Assembly (NCBI RefSeq): GCF_003931875.1
Contig: NZ_CP034245.1
Location: forward strand, 1,054,001-1,118,000
Reading direction: 5' to 3'
From: Microbacterium sp. 10M-3C3
GTDB lineage: Bacteria > Actinomycetota > Actinomycetes > Actinomycetales > Microbacteriaceae
DNA length: 64,000 bases
The notes below the pieces were generated by a model. The model saw nothing but the letters and a program-made list of their open reading frames with translations. It ran no database searches and had not been told where the DNA came from. The translations under genes and the position numbers were made by a program. Positions within the stretch are counted from its first letter, which is position 1. The number at the start of each line of letters is the position of its first letter. Positions 16,022 through 25,238 of the stretch are shown here, piece after piece.

Positions 16022-16105
16022 GAACGCGGATTCGTCGGCAAACTGCGCGCGATGTCGCGGAAAGTGGAGGAAGACCGAGCTTCTGACGCCGACCGAGGAG
16101 TGCTC

Positions 16106-17989
16106 ATGGCCATCGCCGACATCCCCACCACCCCGCGTGCGACCGTTCGCGTCGCTCGCCAGCCCGCCCCGCGCTTCGGCGCGCGTCCCCAGGTCTCCGG
16201 CCCCGGGATGGCGGCGCTGACCGCGTGGGTCGACGAGATCGCGGCGCTCACGCGGCCCGACCGGGTCCACTGGGTCGATGGGTCGCGCGCCGAGAACGAC
16301 GCGCTGCTGCGGGAGCAGGTCGCGGAGGGGAAGCTGCTCAAGCTCAACCCCGAGTGGCGTCCGGGTTCGTACCTGGCGCGCAGCCACCCCGGTGACGTCG
16401 CCCGCCTCGAATCGCGCACCTACATCGCCAGCGAGCGCGAGGATGACGCCGGCCCGACGAACAACTGGATCGCGCCCGACGAGATCCGCGCGACGCTGAC
16501 GCCGCTGTTCGAGGGCTCGATGCGCGGGCGCACGATGTACGTCGTGCCGTTCTCGATGGGAGCCGTCGGCGGCCCCCTGTCGCACATCGGCGTGCAGGTC
16601 ACCGACAGCGCCTACGCCGTCACCTCGATCGGCGTCATGACGCGCGTGGGCACCGAGGTGCTGCAGCGCATCGCCGACGGCGACGACTGGGTCAAGACGG
16701 TGCACTCGGTGGGCGCGCCGCTCGCCCCCGGCCAGGCCGACACCGCGTGGCCGTGCAACGACGAGAAGTACATCGTCCACTTCCCCGACACGCTCGAGGT
16801 GTGGTCGTTCGGCTCGGGCTACGGCGGCAACGCGATCCTCGCGAAGAAGTGCTTCGCGCTGCGCATCGCCTCGGTCATCGGCCGCAACGAGGGCTGGCTC
16901 GCCGAGCACATGCTCCTCATCCGCGTCATCGACCCAGCCGGTCGCGCCTACCACGTCGCCGCGGCGTTCCCGTCGGCGTGCGGCAAGACGAACCTCGCGA
17001 TGCTGCGTCCGACGATCCCCGGATGGCGCGTCGAGACGCTCGGCGACGACATCGCATGGCTGCGCCCGGGCGAGGACGGGCGCCTGTGGGCGATCAACCC
17101 CGAGGCCGGCTTCTTCGGCGTCGCGCCGGGCACGGGCGAGTCGACGAACGTCACGGCCGTCGAGACCCTGTGGGGCAACACGATCTTCACGAACGTCGCG
17201 CTGCGCCCCGACGGCGACGTCTGGTGGGAGGGCCTCACCGACGAGGCCCCGCCGCACCTGACCGACTGGGAGGGCAACCCCTGGACGCCCGACTCCGGCC
17301 GTCCCGCCGCTCACCCGAACTCTCGCTTCACGGTGAGCGCCGCGCAGTGCCCGCAGATCGCCGCCGACTGGGATGCCCCCGAGGGGGTGCCGCTGGACGC
17401 GATCCTGTTCGGCGGCCGCCGGGCCACGAACGTGCCGCTGGTCGTGGAGGCGACGGACTGGACGCACGGCGTGTTCCTCGGGTCGACGATCTCGTCGGAG
17501 AAGACGGCCGCCGCCGAGGGCACCGTGGGGGAGCTGCGCCGCGACCCGTTCGCGATGCTGCCCTTCTGCGGCTACAACATGGCCGACTACTTCGGCCACT
17601 GGCTCAAGATCGGTCACGAGCTGCGGTTCGACCGCGCGCCGCGGATCTTCCAGGTCAACTGGTTCCGCAAGGGCGCCGACGGCCGCTTCCTGTGGCCCGG
17701 CTTCGGCGAGAACTCGCGGGTGATCGATTGGATCATCCGCCGCATCGACGGCGAGGTGCCGGCGGTGGACACCCCCATCGGGCGCCTGCCGCGCATCGAC
17801 GACCTCGACCTCGACGGCATCGAGGTGCCGGAGGCCGACCTCGACGAGCTGTTCGCGATCGATCGCGACTCGTGGCTCGCCGAGGCCGACCTCACGGAGG
17901 AGTTCTACGCGAGCTTCGGCGCCCGGCTGCCGGCCGCGCTTCACGCGGAGCTCGCGTCGCTGCGCTACCGCCTGAAGACCACGGCCTGA
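16106..17989 (+). CDS. pckG: Phosphoenolpyruvate carboxykinase (GTP)
   Basis: 627-residue cytosolic gluconeogenic enzyme: oxaloacetate + GTP gives PEP + GDP + CO2. Motifs are [19 protein letters not shown] (substrate loop), [15 protein letters not shown] (kinase-1 P-loop with the hyper-reactive Cys), GDDIAWLRP (metal-binding kinase-2), and [17 protein letters not shown]. Length is as usual for the GTP class. Start ATG 16106 has GAGGAG; longer in-frame starts would give a non-conserved leader. The divergent RamB-like regulator fits control by acetate-type carbon sources, as does acsA elsewhere in the window. It ends 18 nt from the convergent ABC gene. Confidence 0.97.
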   Translation: MAIADIPTTPRATVRVARQPAPRFGARPQVSGPGMAALTAWVDEIAALTRPDRVHWVDGSRAENDALLREQVAEGKLLKLNPEWRPGSYLARSHPGDVARLESRTYIASEREDDAGPTNNWIAPDEIRATLTPLFEGSMRGRTMYVVPFSMGAVGGPLSHIGVQVTDSAYAVTSIGVMTRVGTEVLQRIADGDDWVKTVHSVGAPLAPGQADTAWPCNDEKYIVHFPDTLEVWSFGSGYGGNAILAKKCFALRIASVIGRNEGWLAEHMLLIRVIDPAGRAYHVAAAFPSACGKTNLAMLRPTIPGWRVETLGDDIAWLRPGEDGRLWAINPEAGFFGVAPGTGESTNVTAVETLWGNTIFTNVALRPDGDVWWEGLTDEAPPHLTDWEGNPWTPDSGRPAAHPNSRFTVSAAQCPQIAADWDAPEGVPLDAILFGGRRATNVPLVVEATDWTHGVFLGSTISSEKTAAAEGTVGELRRDPFAMLPFCGYNMADYFGHWLKIGHELRFDRAPRIFQVNWFRKGADGRFLWPGFGENSRVIDWIIRRIDGEVPAVDTPIGRLPRIDDLDLDGIEVPEADLDELFAIDRDSWLAEADLTEEFYASFGARLPAALHAELASLRYRLKTTA

Positions 17990-18007
17990 GCCGGGCGCCC
18001 GAGGGCG

Positions 18008-19894
18008 TCACACGAGGAGCTGGTGCTTCGCGAGATCGCGGTACAGCGGCGTCGATGCGACGAGCTCCGAGTGGGTGCCCTGCCCGACGACCCGGCCGTG
18101 GTCGAGCACCACGATGAGGTCGCTGTCCACCACCGTGGACAGGCGGTGCGCGATCACAAGCAGCGTCCGACCGGTGGCGACCGCGTCGATCGCCTCGCGC
18201 ATGCGCTGCTCGTTCACGCCGTCGAGCGACGACGTCGACTCGTCGAGGAGGAGGATCGGCGGCGCGGCGAGGAGGGCACGCGCGATCGCGAGACGCTGAC
18301 GCTCGCCGCCCGAGAGCATGACGCCGTCCTCGCCGACGGGCGCGTCGATCCCGAGCGGGCTGCGCTCGAGCACCTCGCTGAGGTTGACGGCGCGCAGGAC
18401 GCGCTCGCATTCGGCGTCGCTCGCGTCGGGGGAGGCGAGGCGCAGGTTGTCGGCGATCGAGCCCGCGAGGGTCGGTGCATCCTGCTCCACATAGCCGAAC
18501 CGGGCACGCAGCGCCGCGCGGTCCCACGCGCGGACGTCGGCGCCCTCGACGAGGATCCGACCGTCGGTCGGGTCGTAGAAGCGCTCGACGAGCGAGAGGA
18601 TCGTGCTCTTGCCCGCGCCCGACGGCCCGACGAGCGCGACGCGGGCGCCGTGCGGCACCGTGAACGAGACGCCGCGCAGCACGTCGTGGTCGGTCTCCGC
18701 CGCAGCGGTCGTCGCCCGGTCGGCGGCGCGTTCGAGGTGCGCCTGCTCGAGCACCGTGCGCGCCTCCTCGGCGGCCGCCTCGCGCGCCTTCACGACGTGC
18801 GCCGGGTAGCGGAACCGCACATCCTCGAACACGATCGCCGGGGCGTCCGCGCGAGGCGGTGCCGCCGCATCCGGGGGGTCGGCGGCCGTTTCCTCGGGGA
18901 GCTCGAGGATCTCCTGGATGCGCCCGAGCGCGCCGAGAGCCTGGTTGACCGACGTGATCGCTCCGATCGCGGAGGCGAGGGGCTGGATGAGGAGGAACAG
19001 GAAGATCACGAACGTCACGAGGCTCGCGACGTCGATCGCGCCCGCGGCCACGCGCAACCCGCCGACCCCGAGCACGACGAGAAGCGAGACCTGCAGGGCG
19101 ATGCCTGCGACCGGGACGATGAGGGCCGACACGCGCGCGATGCGCACTCCCGCACGGTAGGCGTCGGTCGCGGTCCCTTCGAGCGCGGCGCCCTCGCGCT
19201 CCGTGGCGCCGGCGGCCCGGATCGTGCGGATTGATCCGACCGCGCGCTCGACGCCCGATGCGAGCTCGCCGACCTTCTCCTGCTGCTGCGTCGAGGCCGC
19301 GCGGATGCGGGTGCTGAGGACGACGACCGTGGCGATCGAGGCGCCCACGACGAGCACGATGAGCCCGAGCAGCACGGGATCGATGAGCGCCATCGCGACG
19401 ACCGCGCCCACGAGGATGAGCGCGTTGCCGACCGCGTCGGCGAGGCCCTGCGTGAGCACCGCGTACAGGAGGGTGGTGTCGGTGCCGACGCGGGAGACGA
19501 GGTCGCCCGTACGGCGGGCGTCGAACTCGCTGATCGGCAGACGCAGGATGCGGGCGATCAGGCGCCGGCGGCTGGAGAAGACGACCGCGGTGCCGGTGCG
19601 CTGGAGGAGGTAGTGCTGGTAGCCGGAGATCACCGACGACACGATGACGAAGGCCACGAGCAGCCACACGAGAATGCCGAGCGGCACGCCCTCCTGCACG
19701 CGCGAGATGATCTGCCCGACCAGCGCCGGCTGCACGAGCGTCGCGCCGGCGCCAAGGACGCTGAGGACGGCGACGACGACGAGCACGCCACGGTGCTCGA
19801 GGAGGAAGGGCAGCAGCTGCCGGAACGACGCGCGCGGGCCGTCGTCGTTGCTGCGGCGGCCGCGCCGGCCGCGCGGGGGTGGGGGAGTGGACAT
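18008..19894 (-). CDS. ABC transporter ATP-binding protein/permease (MsbA/LmrA-type exporter)
   Basis: 628-residue half-transporter. The N-terminal six-helix exporter domain covers residues about 40-320. The nucleotide-binding domain follows, with Walker A GPSGAGKST, Q-loop YVEQDA, signature LSGGERQRLAIARALL, Walker B ILLLDEST and H-loop AHRLS. An insertion of about 40 charged, Ala-rich residues (KAREAAAEEARTVLEQAHLERAADRATTAAAETDHDVL) sits between the first strands of the NBD and is unusual. It probably works as a homodimer exporting a lipid or drug-like molecule. Start ATG 19894 has AAGGA; an upstream in-frame ATG at 19930 is less well supported. Confidence 0.93.
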   Translation of the reverse strand: MSTPPPPRGRRGRRSNDDGPRASFRQLLPFLLEHRGVLVVVAVLSVLGAGATLVQPALVGQIISRVQEGVPLGILVWLLVAFVIVSSVISGYQHYLLQRTGTAVVFSSRRRLIARILRLPISEFDARRTGDLVSRVGTDTTLLYAVLTQGLADAVGNALILVGAVVAMALIDPVLLGLIVLVVGASIATVVVLSTRIRAASTQQQEKVGELASGVERAVGSIRTIRAAGATEREGAALEGTATDAYRAGVRIARVSALIVPVAGIALQVSLLVVLGVGGLRVAAGAIDVASLVTFVIFLFLLIQPLASAIGAITSVNQALGALGRIQEILELPEETAADPPDAAAPPRADAPAIVFEDVRFRYPAHVVKAREAAAEEARTVLEQAHLERAADRATTAAAETDHDVLRGVSFTVPHGARVALVGPSGAGKSTILSLVERFYDPTDGRILVEGADVRAWDRAALRARFGYVEQDAPTLAGSIADNLRLASPDASDAECERVLRAVNLSEVLERSPLGIDAPVGEDGVMLSGGERQRLAIARALLAAPPILLLDESTSSLDGVNEQRMREAIDAVATGRTLLVIAHRLSTVVDSDLIVVLDHGRVVGQGTHSELVASTPLYRDLAKHQLLV

Positions 19895-20015
19895 GCGGAT
19901 TCCTTGCTCATCACGCTCGGGGTCATCCACGACAGTACGTCGCGCGGCGGGGCACCCGATGCATCCGTCACGCCGTCGAGAAACCAGGCACGGCTCGAGA
20001 TGGTCCGGGCGGCGG

Positions 20016-20222
20016 TCAGCGCCGGCCGAACCGCTTGTTCGCGGCCTGCTTGCTCACACCGAGCGCACCGGCGATGGCCTGCCACGAGAAGCCGAGGTTG
20101 CGCGCGCGGCGCACCTGCACCTCCTCGGCGCGGGCGATCTCGCGCCGCAGCTCTGCGAGCCGCCGCAGCTCGGGCAGGGGCTCGCCCCCATCAGCGCCGA
20201 TGATTGTTGCGATGTCGCTCAT
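20016..20222 (-). CDS. Small helix-turn-helix protein
   Basis: 68-residue protein: an acidic N-terminus, then a charged helix (LPELRRLAELRREIARAEEVQVRRARNLG), then a clear HTH, FSWQAIAGALGVSKQAANKRFGRR. The same small family is common in Microbacteriaceae as a stand-alone DNA-binding protein of unknown role (inference from the HTH). Start ATG 20222 has a strong AGGAGG. Its promoter, 22 nt upstream, is one of the best sigma-70-like promoters in the window and contains repeated GTTGACG/CGTCAAC words, suggesting autoregulation. Confidence 0.85.
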   Translation of the reverse strand: MSDIATIIGADGGEPLPELRRLAELRREIARAEEVQVRRARNLGFSWQAIAGALGVSKQAANKRFGRR

Positions 20223-20243
20223 GCCGCCTCCTGTTCGGCGGCA

Positions 20244-20284
20244 ACGCTAGTTGACGCTGGACGGGTCGTCAACTGCTGTTGACG
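20244..20284 (-). promoter_or_regulatory. Promoter with repeated GTTGACG words upstream of the small HTH gene
   Basis: On the minus strand, -35 TTGACG (20267-20272) and -10 TAGCGT (20244-20249) are 17 nt apart. CGTCAAC/GTTGACG words at 20250-20256, 20267-20273 and 20278-20284 alternate in orientation. The last two form a 7-bp inverted repeat with a 4-nt spacer that covers the -35, a likely operator. Confidence 0.65.
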
Positions 20285-20317
20285 TCCAGACGAGGCGGAG
20301 GCGCGGCCCGCGCCGAT

Positions 20318-21481
20318 TCAGAAGGGTGGGTCGCCGGGTGGGGGGTCGGGTTCGTCGCGGAAGATGACGTATCGCTCGGGTGGGTCGGTGGAGACCCTGC
20401 CGAGGGGGCTGGTCCAGCGGATGCTGCCGTCGCGGAGCTGCACCGGTTTCCAGGGTTTCTCGGTCTTGAGGGTGTGGTGCCTCTTGCACAAGCACGCGAG
20501 GTTGCACGCTTCGGTGGTGCCGCCGAGCGCCCAGTCGCGGTTGTGGTCGCGGTCGCAGTGTCGGGCGGGGCGTCGGCATCCGGGGAAGCGGCAGTGGATG
20601 TCGCGGGCGGCGAGGTAGCGGTCGAGGTTCGCGGGTCGCCGGTAGGTGTCGGTGGCGAGGACGTGTCCGTGGATGGGGTGGGTGCGGATCCGCTCCCACG
20701 ATGGCGCTTGCGCGAGCAGGCATCGGGCGGTGTCGGCGTCGATCGGGATGGCGCCGTCGGGGGTGGCGCCGCGGTCGGCGAGCCCGGCGGCGGTGAGCGC
20801 GGGGATGACGATCGACGCGCGCGCCTGGATGGCGGCGAGCCCGCCGAGTGCGCCGGTGATGGCGCCGGTGGTCGGGTCGACGCTTGGGCCGCCGGTGAGG
20901 AGGATGTCGGTGGCGAGATCGGCGCGGATCTGGTCGATGTTGCGCTGGTCGTAGACCGCGTCCGGGTTCTCATCCCCGTGGACCGGTTCCTTCACCGCGA
21001 CCGCTTTGATGTGATTCGCGCCCTGCGTGAGCCGGTCCATGGTCCCGTGGACGAGGACCGCGGACGCGACGATGCCGAGTTCGGCCATGCCGTCGCCGAG
21101 GTCCTGCACCCACACTCTCCGCTTCTGCACCGCCTCGGCATGCCGTTCGGTGATCGAGCGGGGGTGCAGCTCTTGCGCGACCTGCATCGCGAAGGTGCGT
21201 GCCGCCGGCGCGGTCACGAGGAACGCCCGCTCGAGCACGGTGCGTTCGTACAGCGCCCGGGTGTCCGGGTCGACGAGGTCGCGACCTTCCTCGACGATGA
21301 CCATCGCGTGCCGCGCCGAGATCCGGCTCTCGGCCAAAGCGTCGAGGGTGGCGGGGTAGTCCTCGACCAGTTCGAGGGCGGCGTGCATGCGGTTCTGGAT
21401 CGCCCGGTCATGCACCCGGAGCGCGGCGCCGATCTCCGACGCGATCGAACGCTCTTCGACCTCCCGCATCCGCGTCTCCAC
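20318..21481 (-). CDS. HNH endonuclease with DUF222 domain, start damaged
   Basis: 387 residues from the first usable in-frame start, GTG 21481. The N-terminal part is DUF222 (helical); the C-terminus is an HNH nuclease (CRFPGCRRPARHCDRDHNRDWALGGTTEACNLACLCKRHHTLK) with the zinc-type Cys pairs. This is the widespread actinobacterial 13E12-repeat family, function unproven. Conserved-looking sequence continues in frame upstream of GTG 21481 (LIDGLIADDEAIAEIEADKIVRLAAALRIAKKRA) with no ATG/GTG. A well-placed GGAGG-ATG at 21668 instead runs into TAA after three codons, one base out of frame. The gene is therefore either frameshifted at codon 2-4 or starts late. Confidence 0.75.
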   Translation of the reverse strand: METRMREVEERSIASEIGAALRVHDRAIQNRMHAALELVEDYPATLDALAESRISARHAMVIVEEGRDLVDPDTRALYERTVLERAFLVTAPAARTFAMQVAQELHPRSITERHAEAVQKRRVWVQDLGDGMAELGIVASAVLVHGTMDRLTQGANHIKAVAVKEPVHGDENPDAVYDQRNIDQIRADLATDILLTGGPSVDPTTGAITGALGGLAAIQARASIVIPALTAAGLADRGATPDGAIPIDADTARCLLAQAPSWERIRTHPIHGHVLATDTYRRPANLDRYLAARDIHCRFPGCRRPARHCDRDHNRDWALGGTTEACNLACLCKRHHTLKTEKPWKPVQLRDGSIRWTSPLGRVSTDPPERYVIFRDEPDPPPGDPPF

Positions 21482-21811
21482 CGACTGCGTGGCCGCACGC
21501 TTCTTCGCGATGCGCAGCGCCGCGGCCAGCCGGACGATCTTGTCGGCTTCGATCTCCGCGATCGCCTCGTCGTCGGCGATCAGCCCATCGATCAGTTCCG
21601 CGAGCGCGACGTCATCCTCGTCGGGATGAACGATGCTCGGGGTCCTGGTTATGTGCTTACTCTCGCATCAACCTCCGACATCGATCCGCGTGCGGGGTGC
21701 CCTTCGTCTCGGTCGCTGCGCTCCCGCGCTCCCGGCCCTGCGCCCGCACTCGATCGCTGAGCGCGCGCAGCGAGACGGCGCGCGGCCCCGCACGCAAGCG
21801 GCCGCGCGAAC

Positions 21812-21817
21812 TACGCT
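21812..21817 (+). promoter_or_regulatory. -10 (TACGCT) of a leaderless transcript
   Basis: TACGCT is exactly 6 nt before the GTG start at 21824. Transcription would begin at the start codon. Confidence 0.6.
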
Positions 21818-21823
21818 GGAGGG

Positions 21824-22564
21824 GTGCCCGAGGCCAACGACACGCAGCTGCCCGACCTGACCGCCTACGACGCCGTGCTGTTCGACCTGGACGGGGTGCT
21901 CACGCCCACCGCCGAGGTGCACATGCGCGCGTGGCAGACGATGTTCGACCGCCTGTTCGCCGACTGGCACATCGAGCCGCCGTACTCCGAGCGCGACTAC
22001 TTCGAGCACCTCGACGGCAAGAAGCGCTACGACGGCGTCGCGAGCCTGCTGCGCAGCCGCGACATCGAGGTGCCGTGGGGCGACCCGTCCGACCCGTCGA
22101 CGGCCGACACGGTCTGCGGCATCGGCAACCGCAAGAACGACGTCTTCTCGAGCCTGCTGCGCACCGAGGGGATCGCCCCCTACCCGGGCTCCGTGCGCCT
22201 GGTCGACCGGCTGCGCGCCGCAGGCGTGCCCATCGCCGTCGTCTCCAGCTCCAAGAACGCCGAAGAGGTGCTGCAGGCCGCGGGCATCCGCGACCGCTTC
22301 CCCGTCGTCATGGACGGCGTGATCGCCGAGCGCGACCACCTGCGCTCGAAGCCCGCGCCCGACGTGTTCGTCGAGGCGGCCCGGATGCTGGGCGTCGAGC
22401 CGGCGCGCTCGGTCGCCGTCGAAGACGCCATCAGCGGCGTCGAATCCGCCGCCGCGGGCGGCTTCGCGGTCGTCGTGGGCGTCGATCGCGGTGCGGGCGC
22501 GGACGCGCTGCGCGAAGCCGGTGCGACGGTCGTCGTGGACGACCTCGCCGCGCTCGTAGACTGA
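21824..22564 (+). CDS. pgmB: HAD-IA hydrolase, beta-phosphoglucomutase
   Basis: 246-residue HAD enzyme converting beta-glucose-1-phosphate to glucose-6-phosphate. The nucleophile motif is VLFDLDGVLTPTAEVHMRAW, with the second Asp as acid/base. Motif II is AVVSSSKN, motif III Lys in HLRSKPAPDVF, and motif IV SVAVEDAISGVESA. All catalytic residues are present and length is slightly above the usual 220. It is followed after 45 nt by the GH65 phosphorylase, the enzyme that makes its substrate, so the two form a disaccharide phosphorolysis operon. The GTG start fits a leaderless transcript. Confidence 0.93.
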   Translation: MPEANDTQLPDLTAYDAVLFDLDGVLTPTAEVHMRAWQTMFDRLFADWHIEPPYSERDYFEHLDGKKRYDGVASLLRSRDIEVPWGDPSDPSTADTVCGIGNRKNDVFSSLLRTEGIAPYPGSVRLVDRLRAAGVPIAVVSSSKNAEEVLQAAGIRDRFPVVMDGVIAERDHLRSKPAPDVFVEAARMLGVEPARSVAVEDAISGVESAAAGGFAVVVGVDRGAGADALREAGATVVVDDLAALVD

Positions 22565-22609
22565 CCCCTCGAACCACCCGAACGTTCCCCTCTCAGCAGA
22601 AGGCTGTCC

Positions 22610-25168
22610 ATGATCGACCGCGGCCGATTCCCCGTCGACGAGTGGCGTCTCGTCGAGACCGAGGGCTCCCTCGACGACGCCGGCGTGACCGAGACCCTGT
22701 TCTCCGTCGGCAACGGCTACCTGGGCCTGCGCGGCAACTATCCCGAGGGCCGCTTCGCGCAGGAGCAGGGCACCTTCATCAACGGGTTCCACGAGATCTT
22801 CCCCATCCGCCACGCCGAGCAGGCGTACGGCTTCGCCGAGGTCGGACAGACGATCATCAACGCGCCCGACGCGAAGGTCATGCGCGTCTACGTCGACGAC
22901 GAGCCGCTGTCGTTCGACGTCGCCGACGTGCGCGAGTACGAGCGCGTCCTCGACATGCAGGAGGGCGTGCTGCGCCGGCGCATCCTGTGGGTCACGCCCT
23001 CGGGCAAGCACGTCGAGATCGAAGACGAGCGCATGGTGTCGTTCGAGGAGAAGCACCTCGCGATCATGCGGCTGACCGTCACGGTGCTGAACGCGGATGC
23101 ACCGGTCACGATCAGCTCGCAGCTGATCAACCGCCAGGATGGCGAGGGCATCTACGGCGGCAAGCCCTACGGTGGCGCGGCGTCGTCGCGCCCGGGCGCG
23201 TCCGGCTTCGACCCGCGCAAGACCGACAAGCTCGCCGATCGCGTGCTCGAGCCGCAGGAGTACTGGCAGGACGGCGACCGCTCGACCCTCAGCTACCGCG
23301 TGGCGGAGTCGGGGATGACCCTCGCCGTCATCGCCGACCACACCGTCGGCACCGCGAACGAGTACACCGCGCGCCGGCTCATCGAGCCGGACATCGCCAA
23401 GAACGTCTTCCGCGTGCAGGCGCGCGCGGGCGTCCCGACCACGCTGACGAAGACCGTCGCGTACCACACGTCGCGCGGCGTCCCCACGAGAGAGCTCATC
23501 GACCGCTGCCGCCGCACGCTCGACCGCGCCGAGACGATCGGGATCGACGAGCTGTTCGCGCGGCAGCGCCGGTGGCTCGACGCCTTCTGGGAGCGCTCGG
23601 ACGTGCGCATCGAGGGCCACCCCGACCTGCAGCAGGCCACGCGCTGGTGCCTGTTTCAGCTCGCGCAGGCGGCGGCCCGGGCCGACGGTCAGGGCGTTCC
23701 CGCCAAGGGCGTGACCGGTTCCGGCTACTCCGGCCACTACTTCTGGGACACCGAGATCTACGTGCTGCCGTTCCTGGCGTACACGTCGCCGCTGTGGGCG
23801 CGCAACGCGCTGCGGATGCGCTACCTGATGCTGCCGGCGGCCCGCAAGCGCGCGCACCAGCTGAACGAGGCGGGCGCGCTGTTCCCGTGGCGGACGATCA
23901 ACGGCGAAGAGGCATCCGCCTACTACGCCGCCGGTACCGCGCAGTACCACATCAACGCCGACGTGAGCTTCGCGGTCGCGAAGTACGTCCGCGCGACCGG
24001 CGACGTCGACTTCCTCGATTCCGAGGGCGTCGACATCGCCGTCGACACGGCGCGGCTGTGGGCGACGCTGGGCTTCTGGCGCTCGAGCGACAACGTCATC
24101 GACGGCGAGGGCGAGTCGTTCCACATCCACGGCGTGACCGGGCCCGACGAGTACACGACCGTCGTCAACGACAACCTGTTCACGAACGTGATGGCACGTT
24201 TCAACCTGCGCTTCGCGGCCCGCACGGTGCGCGAGATGGAGGAAGCCGACCACGACGCGTACGAGCGCATGGTCGAGCGGATGAACCTCGACCCGTCGGA
24301 GCCGGAGATGTGGGAGCGCGCCGCCGAGGCGATGCACATTCCCTACAGCGAGGCGCTGGGCATCCACCCGCAGGACTCGGTGTTCCTCGAGCGCGAGATC
24401 TGGGACCTCGAGCACACGCCGGCCGACCAGCGCCCCCTGCTGCTGCACTTCCACCCGCTCGTCATCTACCGCTACCAGGTGCTCAAGCAGGCCGACGTCG
24501 TGCTCGCGCTGTTCCTGCAGGGCAACCACTTCACGGCCGAGGAGAAGCTCGCCGACTTCGAGTACTACGACCCGCTGACCACGGGAGACTCGACGCTGTC
24601 GGCGGTGGTGCAGGCGATCCTCGCCGCCGAGGTGGGCTATCAGGACCTTGCGCTGGAGTACTTCCGCAACTCGCTCTTCGTCGACCTCGGCGACCTGCAC
24701 CACAACGCGGCCGACGGCGTGCACGTGGCGTCGGCCGGCGGCGTGTGGACCGCGCTCGTGTGCGGCTTCGGCGGCATGCGCGACCACTTCGGCGAGCTCA
24801 CGTTCGACCCGCGTCTGCCCGCCGAGTGGCCGTCGATGTCGTTCCCGCTGCAGTGGCACGGCACGCGCCTGGACGTCACCCTGCGCCGCGACCTGCTCAC
24901 CATCGAGGCGGGGGAGGGCGACCCGGTGTCGTTCTCGGTGCGCGGCGTCGGCTACACGGTGCACGGCGGCTCTCGCGTCGAGGTGCCGCTCGAGGGTCAG
25001 GGGCCCGTCATCCCCGGCAAGCCGTCGCTGCGGCAGTTCGCCGACGCGCGGCGCGAGGACGGCACGTTCCTGTCCGCTTCCGTGCCGACGGTGACGGCGG
25101 CGATCCCGGTCATCACCGACGGCGTGCACGCCGATGAGACGGGCGCCGCGCTGCCGCTGGACACGTGA
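22610..25168 (+). CDS. Glycoside hydrolase family 65 phosphorylase (maltose/trehalose/kojibiose type)
   Basis: 852-residue intracellular enzyme that splits an alpha-glucodisaccharide with phosphate to beta-glucose-1-phosphate plus glucose. The GH65 N-terminal beta-sandwich starts VETEGSLDDAGVTETLFSVGNGYLGLRGNYPEG. The (alpha/alpha)6 barrel carries GHYFWDTEIYVLPF and the catalytic acid Glu in HGVTGPDEYTTVVNDN. The phosphate-binding TTGDSTLS and C-terminal GGVWTALVCGFGGMRDH follow. Length is about 80-100 residues above many bacterial maltose phosphorylases. Start ATG 22610 has AGAAGG. Co-transcribed with pgmB. Which disaccharide is used cannot be decided by eye. Confidence 0.93.
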   Translation: MIDRGRFPVDEWRLVETEGSLDDAGVTETLFSVGNGYLGLRGNYPEGRFAQEQGTFINGFHEIFPIRHAEQAYGFAEVGQTIINAPDAKVMRVYVDDEPLSFDVADVREYERVLDMQEGVLRRRILWVTPSGKHVEIEDERMVSFEEKHLAIMRLTVTVLNADAPVTISSQLINRQDGEGIYGGKPYGGAASSRPGASGFDPRKTDKLADRVLEPQEYWQDGDRSTLSYRVAESGMTLAVIADHTVGTANEYTARRLIEPDIAKNVFRVQARAGVPTTLTKTVAYHTSRGVPTRELIDRCRRTLDRAETIGIDELFARQRRWLDAFWERSDVRIEGHPDLQQATRWCLFQLAQAAARADGQGVPAKGVTGSGYSGHYFWDTEIYVLPFLAYTSPLWARNALRMRYLMLPAARKRAHQLNEAGALFPWRTINGEEASAYYAAGTAQYHINADVSFAVAKYVRATGDVDFLDSEGVDIAVDTARLWATLGFWRSSDNVIDGEGESFHIHGVTGPDEYTTVVNDNLFTNVMARFNLRFAARTVREMEEADHDAYERMVERMNLDPSEPEMWERAAEAMHIPYSEALGIHPQDSVFLEREIWDLEHTPADQRPLLLHFHPLVIYRYQVLKQADVVLALFLQGNHFTAEEKLADFEYYDPLTTGDSTLSAVVQAILAAEVGYQDLALEYFRNSLFVDLGDLHHNAADGVHVASAGGVWTALVCGFGGMRDHFGELTFDPRLPAEWPSMSFPLQWHGTRLDVTLRRDLLTIEAGEGDPVSFSVRGVGYTVHGGSRVEVPLEGQGPVIPGKPSLRQFADARREDGTFLSASVPTVTAAIPVITDGVHADETGAALPLDT

Positions 25169-25226
25169 CACGCCGCACGTCGCGGGCGGCGTCGGGCGCA
25201 CCCGGCGCCGTGTCGGCGGCACGCCG

Positions 25227-25232
25227 TAGGCT
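25227..25232 (+). promoter_or_regulatory. -10 (TAGGCT) of leaderless dnaX transcript
   Basis: TAGGCT is exactly 6 nt before GTG 25239, and no Shine-Dalgarno is present. Confidence 0.65.
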
Positions 25233-25238
25233 GGTCGG

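Noticed and set aside
13243..16419. Long minus-strand open frame (about 1058 codons) spanning three genes
   Set aside because: Low-complexity Arg/Ala/Pro composition, crosses the real regulator in another frame, no motif.
20318..21481. HNH gene as a homing endonuclease or mobile element
   Set aside because: No intron, intein or target-site duplication is visible; DUF222/HNH genes are ordinary multi-copy genes in these bacteria.
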